A stretch of 64,000 nt of DNA, from the NCBI GenBank assembly GCA_014642895.1, contig BMJD01000002.1, positions 1 through 64,000 on the forward strand, given 5' to 3'. Shown here piece by piece: positions 57,487 through 64,000 of the stretch; within the stretch, counting starts at the first letter, position 1; each line of letters begins with the position of its first letter. The position numbers and the translations under genes are program-made. A model generated the notes under the pieces. It did not search any database. It saw nothing but the letters and a program-made list of their open reading frames with translations, and was not told where the DNA came from. This DNA comes from Lentibacillus populi. GTDB taxonomy: Bacteria; Bacillota; Bacilli; Bacillales; Amphibacillaceae.

Positions 57487-57640
57487 AAGTGGAAGTGCCC
57501 GGTTAGGGGCGTATGGACTGGACTGAACCGTAGGAGATAAAGGAAACACGGTGAGCTGGAAGCGAACCGATGTTGACTTATCGTACGGAGGTGAAGGAAG
57601 TCCACTAGCCCCTGGGCGCTGGAACTGGACGTGGCTTTTG
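57487..57640 (+). repeat. GC-rich dispersed intergenic element, plus-strand copy
   Basis: Blocks GCGTATGGACTG, AACCGTAGGAGATAAAGGAAA, GATGTTGACTTATCGTACGG and CTGGGCGCTGGAACTGGACGTGGC (last block compared in two parts) match the minus-strand copy at 23826-24095 in order. It fills the gap after rplS. Confidence 0.75.
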
Positions 57641-57680
57641 CTGCCAGTAGAAAGTTGAATGAATTAAGAAAGAAAGGAAG

Positions 57681-57711
57681 GAGCTTGGCACTGTTGCAAG
57701 CTCTTTTTCTC
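57681..57711 (+). terminator. Terminator upstream of lepB
   Basis: Stem GAGCTTG / CAAGCTC with a 9-base loop and a T-run; it ends the rplS transcript. Confidence 0.85.
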
Positions 57712-57779
57712 TTTCGAATAGGAAAATAGTCCAGTGTTTACACTATACATATTGCAGTTGGTAGAGGGAAGTGGAAGTA

Positions 57780-58343
57780 ATGGCCAAACGGAAGAAAAAT
57801 GAGTGGTTTGACTGGTTAAAGGCACTGTTGATTGCATTAGGACTTGCTCTGATTGTCCGGACGTTCTTTTTTGCCCCGATAGTTGTAGACGGTCCATCGA
57901 TGCAACCGACATTGCACAATGGGGATCAAATGATTGTGAACAAATTTGTATACAACATTAGCGAACCAGATCGCTTTGATATCGTTGTTTTTCATGCAAC
58001 GGACAAGAAGGATTTTATCAAACGCGTAATTGGCCTGCCGGGTGAGCATGTTGCGGTCAAAGATGAAGTATTATATATTGATGGCGAACCGGTCGATGAA
58101 CCCTTCTTGGAGGAACAGAAAGAAAATTTAGAACCGCAGGAAGTGTTAACGGATGATTTTCGGTTAGAGGATTTACCTGGTAATGATACAACCATACCTG
58201 ATGGATACGTATTGGTTCTCGGTGACAATCGTGATAACTCAACAGACAGCCGTATACTAGGATTGATCTCTGAGGATCAGATCGTTGGAAAAACCAGTTT
58301 GGTCTACTGGCCATTCGATCGTTTCCGGTTATTAAAAGAATAG
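57780..58343 (+). CDS. lepB: Type I signal peptidase
   Basis: The 187-residue enzyme removes signal peptides at the membrane. One N-terminal helix (LKALLIALGLALIVRTFFF) anchors it. The catalytic serine is in VVDGPSMQPTL (about residue 43) and the lysine in KRVIGLPGEHV (about residue 84); GDNRDNSTDSR is the conserved C-terminal box. An upstream GTG at 57771 is in frame; the ATG at 57780 is preferred. Sip-type genes occupy this spot in some Bacillaceae. Confidence 0.94.
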   Translation: MAKRKKNEWFDWLKALLIALGLALIVRTFFFAPIVVDGPSMQPTLHNGDQMIVNKFVYNISEPDRFDIVVFHATDKKDFIKRVIGLPGEHVAVKDEVLYIDGEPVDEPFLEEQKENLEPQEVLTDDFRLEDLPGNDTTIPDGYVLVLGDNRDNSTDSRILGLISEDQIVGKTSLVYWPFDRFRLLKE

Positions 58344-58354
58344 GGTGAAAAGGT

Positions 58355-59203
58355 ATGCCGATACAATGGTTTCCAGGCCACATGGCTAAAGCACGACGTG
58401 AAGTCGAGGAAAAGTTAAAGCTAGTTGATTTTGTAATGGAATTAGTTGATGCACGCGCCCCATTATCATCGCAAAACCCAATGCTGCAGCAGGCTTTACA
58501 GAATAAGTCAAAAATGATTGTTTTGATGAAAAAAGACTTGGCTGATCAGCGGGAAACAACAAAATGGGTCGATTATTTTAATGAAAGAGGTACAAAAGCA
58601 GTAGCGATCGATGTAAATGATAAAGCAGATATAAAACACGTCATCCAAAATGCTAAAGAGCTTGGCCAGGAAAAAATGGAAAAACTGAAGGCCAAGGGAA
58701 TACAGCCCCGTCCAGCAAGGGCCATGATTGTCGGGGTTCCGAATGTCGGTAAATCAACATTAATTAATCGCCTTGCCAACAAAAAAATCGCCAAAACAGG
58801 AGATCGCCCTGGGGTGACCAAACAGCAATTATGGATCAAGGTAAAGAAAGATTTTGAATTGCTCGACACACCGGGAATATTGTGGCCGAAATTTGAAGAT
58901 GAGCTTGTTGGATATCGACTTGCTGCATTAGGCACGATAAAAGACCAGCTGCTATCCATGCAGGATATAACGGCTTTCGTAATCACGTACATGCAGCAGC
59001 ATTATCCCGATTTGCTTGAAGAAAGATATCAAATTGCTCCTGATATGGAGGATATGTGGGAAATTTTTGAGATAATTGGTAAACAACGAGGCTGTCTGGA
59101 AAGCGGTGGCAATGTTAATTTTGATAAGGTTGCCGATGTCGTCATACGCGATCTTCGGACAGGCAAACTGGGCAGAATAACATTGGAGTCAGTTGAAGAT
59201 TGA
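58355..59203 (+). CDS. rbgA: Ribosome biogenesis GTPase RbgA (YlqF)
   Basis: The 282-residue circularly permuted GTPase is needed for late 50S assembly. It starts MPIQWFPGHMAKARREVEEK, has G4-like MKKDLAD before G1 GVPNVGKSTLINRL and G3 DTPGILWP, and ends in a helical domain. It follows lepB after 11 bases. Confidence 0.95.
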   Translation: MPIQWFPGHMAKARREVEEKLKLVDFVMELVDARAPLSSQNPMLQQALQNKSKMIVLMKKDLADQRETTKWVDYFNERGTKAVAIDVNDKADIKHVIQNAKELGQEKMEKLKAKGIQPRPARAMIVGVPNVGKSTLINRLANKKIAKTGDRPGVTKQQLWIKVKKDFELLDTPGILWPKFEDELVGYRLAALGTIKDQLLSMQDITAFVITYMQQHYPDLLEERYQIAPDMEDMWEIFEIIGKQRGCLESGGNVNFDKVADVVIRDLRTGKLGRITLESVED

Positions 59204-59210
59204 TGGATTT

Positions 59211-59242
59211 GGCATACATCTCCGGGTGGATGCCTATTTTTT
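59211..59242 (+). terminator. Terminator after rbgA
   Basis: Stem GGCATACATC / GGTGGATGCC (with wobbles) followed by a T-run. Confidence 0.75.
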
Positions 59243-59292
59243 ATTACTCAAAGTAATGCGGTTTTAGCCGATATAAAGATAGAGGTGTACAG

Positions 59293-60063
59293 ATGAACAG
59301 AAAATCAATTGCTCTATTAAAGCAATTATTTGCAGCAAATCAGATCAATGAAGAACTTATCGCAGAATTGCGTCTGGATGAACGAAAAGGTGTCCAGCAA
59401 TTAGTGGAACGCTATGATCGCCAAAAACAGAAAGATCAGGATCTTGAGAAGAAGTTTGCGGAAATGTGTCTGTATGAGAACAGAATTTATGATAATGGCT
59501 GTACTTATATTGCCGGAATGGATGAGGCAGGAAGAGGTCCGCTAGCAGGTCCGGTAGTGGCAGCTGCCGTTATTTTACCACGGGATTTTACTTTGCTCGG
59601 TTTAAATGATTCCAAACAATTAAATGAAGCAACCCGTAATCAGTTTTTTGACATCATCAAAAAGCAGGCAGTAAGTTATGGTATTTCCGTCATTAGCAAT
59701 CAAAAAATAGACGAGATTAATATATTTGAAGCAACCAAATTAGCAATGTACGAGGCAGTCAATCAGTTAGATCCAATACCAGATCATATATTAATTGACG
59801 CCGTTCGTTTAGCTGATCTTCCTTGCTCCTCGGAAGCAATTGTCAAGGGGGATCAAAAGAGTATCTCGATTGCAGCCGCTAGTATCTTAGCAAAGGTTAC
59901 GCGTGATCAGATCATGAAAAAAATACATACCGAATTTCCGTACTACGATTTTGCCTCGAATATGGGGTATGGAACGAAGCATCATTTAGATATGCTTTTG
60001 CAGTATGGTATTTCACCCTATCATCGGAAATCGTATGCCCCGGTTAGCAATGCAGCAAAGTAA
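59293..60063 (+). CDS. rnhB: Ribonuclease HII
   Basis: The 256-residue enzyme cleaves RNA in RNA-DNA hybrids, including single ribonucleotides. The catalytic start GMDEAGRGPLAGPVVAAAVI, the second acidic site in ILIDAVRL and the GYGTKHHLDML block are present. An N-terminal extension of about 70 residues is usual in Bacilli. ylqG follows. Confidence 0.95.
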   Translation: MNRKSIALLKQLFAANQINEELIAELRLDERKGVQQLVERYDRQKQKDQDLEKKFAEMCLYENRIYDNGCTYIAGMDEAGRGPLAGPVVAAAVILPRDFTLLGLNDSKQLNEATRNQFFDIIKKQAVSYGISVISNQKIDEINIFEATKLAMYEAVNQLDPIPDHILIDAVRLADLPCSSEAIVKGDQKSISIAAASILAKVTRDQIMKKIHTEFPYYDFASNMGYGTKHHLDMLLQYGISPYHRKSYAPVSNAAK

Positions 60064-60089
60064 ACATTAGGAAAATGAGGTGATTCTAC

Positions 60090-61844
60090 TTGAGCATTCA
60101 GCACATCACATCTCCCGCCAAATCCGATGTACATCATACGAAACAAGTATTAAGGCAAGGGCAGATTATCCAAGGAAAAGTTTTACATCTATATCCAAAC
60201 AATAAAGCACAAATTCAAATTGGAACACAAAAAATGATTGCTCAATTAGAAGCTTCATTAACCATAGGGGAAACCTATCATTTTCAAGTACAAGCTACGG
60301 ACGATATCATTCGCCTGAAGGTGCTTGGTGACAAGGTCAAAAGCAATATGACGGATAATGTCATGAATCTCTTGAAGCAATTAGGCCTAAAAGCGACGAA
60401 ACAAAATAAAGCATTAATACAGATTCTGATGACGGAGAAAATCCCGTTTGATAAAGAACAGATAACCAAAGCATTTCAACTAATAGATAATACAGAAAAT
60501 AAAATCCAGGCAAGGCAAGTAATAAAGGAAATAATTGCGACAAAATTACCATTGACGGATTCAATTTTTCAGGCGTTGTACACGAAAAGTACGAGCGGAT
60601 TTTCAGAACGAATAAACGCACTACTGTTACAGCTTAAACAAGATACAAATATGGCACTGCAACAACTTTCTTTAATAGAACGCCTTACTGCCCTAACAGA
60701 TGGAACAAATAGACAAAATGTTTTAGTGAAACACATCATTACAGAGGTAAACCGTAATAGCCCGACATTTTTTCAATTCGCAAAAGCTGCTGGATTTCTG
60801 GATACAACCGTTAATTTTGCAACGTGGAAGGCCGAATGGACGGGGTTTGAGAAACAATATAATAATGGCAAGGGGCTTTCCTTACCGTTTCATTTGGATG
60901 ATGGCTCCATTTTAAGAATGCTGGAGCAATCCAACAGCAGACGATTTGGAAAGGTTGTGCAACCGTTCCTGCAAAAATGGACAGATGCTATCCATCAAGC
61001 ATTGCAGAAAAATAAGCCTTTAACACAAAATGAATTTACTGTACTAAAACAAGAAATTAATGAAATAGTATTGCCATCGCTTACAGATAAACAAGCACGG
61101 CATATAAAGCAACCCGTACAAAATAATCCGGAATCATTACGAACCTTTTTAAGCTTTTTAACTGCGGCGTCCACGGATCAACTCGATCCAAAGCTGGAAC
61201 TGCTGCTAACGAATATGATACGGAATAGGTACGTTACATTATCAAATCCAAGAGAGCAGTTTTTAACTCAAATTAGACAAGTTTTGCAATTCACAGGGTT
61301 GGATTATGAAAACCAGCTTGTAACGAAAGATCAGACTATGACAGTAAAAGCAATGCTGCTGCAACTGTTGCACAACAGTGATGGGATAACCCATGAACGG
61401 GCCCAACAATTACTGCATTTTATTAATGGTTTACAGCTTAACTCGGTACACGAATCGGCCAATTTCATTCAGGCAAGCTTATTACTGCCTGGTGAAAAGC
61501 TCGGACTAAATCAAGATTTGCAGCTTGAATTTGCAGGGAAAAAGACCGAGACAGGAGAAATTAGTGCTGATTATTGTCGGGTATTGTTTTATTTGGATTT
61601 AGCTCATTTAAACGAAACAGTTATTGATATGAATGTGCAAAAACGGTCGGTTGCGATAACGATTTATAATGATCACAGTGCATTGAATGCCCAAACGAAT
61701 GCACTTAAACCAATGTTAAAAGCGGGTCTTGAAAAGCTTGACTACCATTTGTCGACAGTGTCGGTAAAACCGTTAAGTCAAAAGGAAAAAGCGAAAGCAA
61801 ATAGTAGTTTTTATTCCACACAAGGAGTGGATTTTCGCATATGA
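60090..61844 (+). CDS. ylqG: YlqG-like protein with FliK-type C-terminal domain
   Basis: The 584-residue hydrophilic protein occupies the position of B. subtilis ylqG. The N-terminal 500 residues show no motif I know. The C-terminal region, from LLLPGEKLGLNQDLQLEF to DYHLSTVSVKPL, resembles the hook-length control FliK C-terminal fold. The start is TTG behind GAGGTGA. Its TGA overlaps the ATG of the first, decayed ylqH copy (ATGA). The last 56 codons are duplicated at 62748-62911. Confidence 0.8.
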   Translation: MSIQHITSPAKSDVHHTKQVLRQGQIIQGKVLHLYPNNKAQIQIGTQKMIAQLEASLTIGETYHFQVQATDDIIRLKVLGDKVKSNMTDNVMNLLKQLGLKATKQNKALIQILMTEKIPFDKEQITKAFQLIDNTENKIQARQVIKEIIATKLPLTDSIFQALYTKSTSGFSERINALLLQLKQDTNMALQQLSLIERLTALTDGTNRQNVLVKHIITEVNRNSPTFFQFAKAAGFLDTTVNFATWKAEWTGFEKQYNNGKGLSLPFHLDDGSILRMLEQSNSRRFGKVVQPFLQKWTDAIHQALQKNKPLTQNEFTVLKQEINEIVLPSLTDKQARHIKQPVQNNPESLRTFLSFLTAASTDQLDPKLELLLTNMIRNRYVTLSNPREQFLTQIRQVLQFTGLDYENQLVTKDQTMTVKAMLLQLLHNSDGITHERAQQLLHFINGLQLNSVHESANFIQASLLLPGEKLGLNQDLQLEFAGKKTETGEISADYCRVLFYLDLAHLNETVIDMNVQKRSVAITIYNDHSALNAQTNALKPMLKAGLEKLDYHLSTVSVKPLSQKEKAKANSSFYSTQGVDFRI

Positions 61845-62100
61845 ATAAACGGCAAAAACTGCTGCATTACGCTATGATCATGGCGCAAGTGAGGCACCAA
61901 TAGTGCAGTCTCGGAAAAGCATGATAGCAGAAGAGATTATTAAAAGGGACAAGAAAATGATGTCCAGGTTACAGGAAGATGCATCATTTGTGTACTTTTA
62001 ACTGAGCTTAATATTAATGAAACAATTCCGGAAGAATTGTTTCAGGCGGTTGCCGAAGTGTTTGCCTTTGTTTGCCGAGGCGATAAGAAAAGAATGGAGA
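61841..62100 (+). pseudogene. ylqH: Decayed first copy of ylqH
   Basis: It starts in the right place (ATGA overlap with ylqG) and reads MNKRQKLLHYAMIMAQVRH, then hits a stop and loses frame. Later bases align with the intact copy, for example CAGGCGGTTGCCGAAGTGTT near 62044 against 63119. Frameshifts and stops make it non-functional. It is the older half of a tandem duplication. Confidence 0.8.
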
Positions 62101-62109
62101 ATGGTTAAA

Positions 62110-62628
62110 ATGAATGAAAATCTAACTTTAAGAACTTTGGAAAAAACAGATTTGGAGTTTATTCATGCGTTATATAACAATCCGGAAATCATAAGCTACT
62201 GGTTCGAGGAGCCGTATTTGTCCTTTGCCCACCGGGAAGACTCTTTTGATAAAAACATGGACAATCAGAGGCACCGGCAATTTATTTTAATGAACATAGA
62301 CGAAAAAGTTGGATTTGTTGAACTGGTCAGCATTGATCCACGTCATCGGAATGCCGAATTCACCATTATCATTCACCCGGATTTCCAAGGTAAGGGTTAT
62401 GCCTATACGGCAACAAGACTGGCTATGGACTATGCTTTTTCCGTAATCAATTTGAATAAACTGTACTTGTATGTGGACACGACGAATGAAAAGGCGATAC
62501 ATATTTACGAAAAAGCTGGATTTCAAATGGAAGGTGTTACACAGGAGATGTTTTTTGTGAACGGAACTTATCATGATGCGGCAGTTATGTGTATATTTGA
62601 CCGGGATTACTGGAAAATGCACGAGTAG
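62110..62628 (+). CDS. speG: SpeG-type spermidine N-acetyltransferase
   Basis: The 172-residue GNAT protein closely resembles SpeG: LTLRTLEKTDLEFIHALYNN, the block YWFEEPYLSFAH, FTIIIHPDFQGKGYAYTATR with the acetyl-CoA loop, and LNKLYLYVDTTNEKAIHIYE. SpeG acetylates spermidine and spermine to relieve polyamine toxicity. The frame extends upstream into the decayed ylqH; GGAG at 62096 and family alignment support ATG 62110 (62101 also possible). It lies between the two copies of the ylqG/ylqH duplication, which suggests it was inserted there. Confidence 0.85.
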   Translation: MNENLTLRTLEKTDLEFIHALYNNPEIISYWFEEPYLSFAHREDSFDKNMDNQRHRQFILMNIDEKVGFVELVSIDPRHRNAEFTIIIHPDFQGKGYAYTATRLAMDYAFSVINLNKLYLYVDTTNEKAIHIYEKAGFQMEGVTQEMFFVNGTYHDAAVMCIFDRDYWKMHE

Positions 62629-62747
62629 TTTTTGTGCTGGTCAGGCATTGGTACCTCATTCTTGTGAGATATGTCGTTTTTTGTCCGCTGTTGGATCTTG
62701 TTTTATCTTCCTTTGGCAAGAATACCCTTTCCTCAGGGGGATCATGA

Positions 62748-62911
62748 CCCATTGAAAGACAAAGCAATGGCGCAACAACCATTGTTGAGAGATGGACTTG
62801 GAATGCTTGATTACCATTTTTTAATCGTACTGGTTAAGCCGTTAAGCCAAATGGAAAAGCTAACAGATCGTACTTTTTATTCGGGACAAGGAGTGGATTT
62901 TTTGCATATGA
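62748..62911 (+). pseudogene. ylqG: Duplicated 3' fragment of ylqG
   Basis: The frame reads LLRDGLGMLDYHFLIVLVKP, then YSGQGVDFLHM, matching the ylqG C-terminus (LEKLDYHLSTVSVKP, YSTQGVDFRI). It has no start of its own and is the truncated upstream gene carried along by the duplication. It reads into the intact ylqH in the same frame. Confidence 0.82.
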
Positions 62912-63189
62912 AGACAAAACGGAAAAAAGCTGCTGCATTGCGCTATGATCACGACTCAGATTATGCACCCAGAGTTACAGCAGCTGGGAAGGGACTAATT
63001 GCCGAAACAATCATTGAAAAAGCAAAAGAAAACCAAGTGCCAATACAGGAAGATCCATCGCTTGTCGAACTTTTGGGAGAGCTGAATATAAACGAGAAGA
63101 TCCCGGAAGAACTTTATCAGGCGGTTGCCGAGGTGTTTGCATTTGTCTATAAAGTGGATAGGGGTGTAATAGGAGAACAAAATGAATAA
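62908..63189 (+). CDS. ylqH: YlqH, FlhB C-terminal-like protein (intact copy)
   Basis: The 93-residue protein is the FlhB/YscU cytoplasmic-domain homologue: AAALRYDHDSDYAPRVTAAG (the usual autocleavage NPTH site is absent), then AKENQVPIQEDPSLVELLG and LYQAVAEVFAFVYKVD. The frame is open from 62671 through the ylqG fragment, but alignment with the decayed copy at 61841 places the start at ATG 62908. In B. subtilis ylqH follows ylqG directly. Confidence 0.85.
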   Translation: MKTKRKKAAALRYDHDSDYAPRVTAAGKGLIAETIIEKAKENQVPIQEDPSLVELLGELNINEKIPEELYQAVAEVFAFVYKVDRGVIGEQNE

Positions 63190-63192
63190 GTT

Positions 63193-63218
63193 AGGCGTTG
63201 AATCATCACGCCTTTATT
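63193..63218 (+). terminator. Terminator after ylqH
   Basis: Stem AGGCGT / ACGCCT with a 9-base loop and a T-rich tail. Confidence 0.7.
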
Positions 63219-63460
63219 TATCAAGCATTAACGGGCTGTAATACTCCTACCTCTAAGCGTGAGTAAACCAAAAACATAAAGGTGGGAGGAAAACAACTCG
63301 TAAATAACCGATTTTAGTCTTTTCGACCCACACCGCGTGGGCCTCGGGCTAATTCAGCGGGAGGTAGGTGAGGCTAAAACCGTCACGTCTGCATACCTTC
63401 GCCTCCACTAGCACGTCCTGTGCGTCGGAAATCCTCACTGAATGAAGTTTTACTTTATGA
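63219..63460. other. GC-rich spacer before the toxin-antitoxin pair
   Basis: A GC-rich block at about 63320-63430 (with CCCACACCGCGTGGG as a small hairpin) resembles the other dispersed elements in character but I could not align it to them. No gene is seen. A TATAAT box at 63461-63466 may be the -10 element for the next genes. Confidence 0.4.
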
Positions 63461-63491
63461 TATAATAAATGAAAAAGGAAGGTGAATCGTT

Positions 63492-63704
63492 ATGATGAAT
63501 CGTAAAGAACTACACTGGATGGTTGACAAGTTACCAGAAGATAAGCTACCAAGACTAAGCGATTTTTTTCAACACATTTTTGATGAAGATAAATTAGAAT
63601 TAAACGATACAACTAAAAAAGAGATAGATCAAGCGCGGGAACGTATTAATAAAGGCGAATACGTAACGTTGGCTGATCTTTTAAAGGATTTGCAAGATGT
63701 ATAA
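63492..63704 (+). CDS. Antitoxin of a RelE/ParE-type module
   Basis: The 70-residue acidic protein, MMNRKELHWMVDKLPEDKLP at its start and EYVTLADLLKDLQDV at its end, fits small antitoxins that precede RelE/ParE toxins. It would bind and neutralise the toxin and repress the operon. The GGAAGGTGA site is well placed; a second ATG follows directly. It overlaps the toxin gene by 8 bases. Confidence 0.78.
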   Translation: MMNRKELHWMVDKLPEDKLPRLSDFFQHIFDEDKLELNDTTKKEIDQARERINKGEYVTLADLLKDLQDV

Positions 63705-63957
63705 GCTAAAGATTGACAAAAATGCTGAAAAATATATCAAAAAGTTAGATAGTCCAACTAGAAAAAGGATTCTAAACGCACTTATTGAACTTGCTGAAAA
63801 TCCATTTGCCGACACCAGTGTTACCAGGATGAAAGGCTATACTAATTTGTTTCGGAAACGTGTCGGTGATTTTCGTATAATTTTTGAAATTGATCAGGGG
63901 AGCCTTATCGTTCTCGTACTAAAGGTGGGAAGCCGTGGTGATATTTACAAAAAATAA
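63697..63957 (+). CDS. RelE/ParE-type toxin
   Basis: The 86-residue basic protein has the family layout: YKLKIDKNAEKYIKKLDSPT at the start, the core MKGYTNLFRKRVGDFRIIF and the end LKVGSRGDIYKK. RelE-type toxins cut mRNA on the ribosome; ParE types act on gyrase. The RxGxxRI pattern is shared by both, so the target is not decided here. It is co-transcribed with its antitoxin. Confidence 0.85.
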   Translation: MYKLKIDKNAEKYIKKLDSPTRKRILNALIELAENPFADTSVTRMKGYTNLFRKRVGDFRIIFEIDQGSLIVLVLKVGSRGDIYKK

Positions 63958-64000
63958 CTGGGTTCCCACTACCTTTTTAATTTACCGATCAATCTTCCAT

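Overview
The window is a 64 kb chromosomal segment of a low-GC, Gram-positive, endospore-forming bacterium of the family Bacillaceae. A Virgibacillus, Lentibacillus or Oceanobacillus-like organism is my best guess, inferred from gene order and protein style. The order follows the Bacillus subtilis yloA-to-ylqH housekeeping region almost gene by gene, and the sporulation peptide SpoVM is encoded here, which supports a spore former.

Region 1 (1-2.7 kb) holds a methyltransferase and a divergent LysR regulator, a 21-bp tandem repeat tract, and an Ohr-type peroxidase. Region 2 (2.8-34.2 kb) is core: rqcH, a Ca2+ P-type ATPase, yicC, remA, gmk, rpoZ, coaBC, priA, fmt, rsmB, the PrpC/PrkC phosphatase-kinase pair, rsgA, rpe, thiN, spoVM, rpmB, an Asp23-family gene, fakA, a purine permease, sdaAB/sdaAA, recG, then the FapR-controlled lipid operon fapR-plsX-fabD-fabG with acpP, and rnc. 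Two genes usually found here in B. subtilis, def (between priA and fmt) and rlmN (between rsmB and prpC), are absent.

Region 3 (34.2-47.8 kb) is an accessory island wedged between rnc and smc, which are adjacent in B. subtilis. It opens with a very AT-rich RiPP-like cluster: two tiny Cys-rich precursor peptides that share an identical MESCACSCG block and a GSGV tail, a radical SAM/SPASM maturase, a cytoplasmic S41-type serine peptidase homologue and an ABC exporter, all in one tightly overlapping transcription unit. It is followed by an AraC regulator, small stress-type enzymes, a HicB-DinB fusion, a secreted hydrolase with a FIMAH domain, acetyltransferases, a DUF3231 protein and a graveyard of gene relics. 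This is the most likely place for a new biological system.

Region 4 (47.8-64 kb) returns to core: smc, ftsY, ylxM, ffh, rpsP, khpA, ylqD, rimM, trmD, a small membrane protein, rplS (with a leader), lepB, rbgA, rnhB and the flagellar-export-like pair ylqG/ylqH. The ylqG 3' end plus ylqH has been tandemly duplicated; one copy has decayed and a speG-like acetyltransferase sits between the copies. The window ends with a RelE/ParE-type toxin-antitoxin pair.

Non-coding DNA is also notable. 21-bp tandem repeats occur at two loci 22 kb apart, and a family of GC-rich intergenic elements recurs in both orientations.
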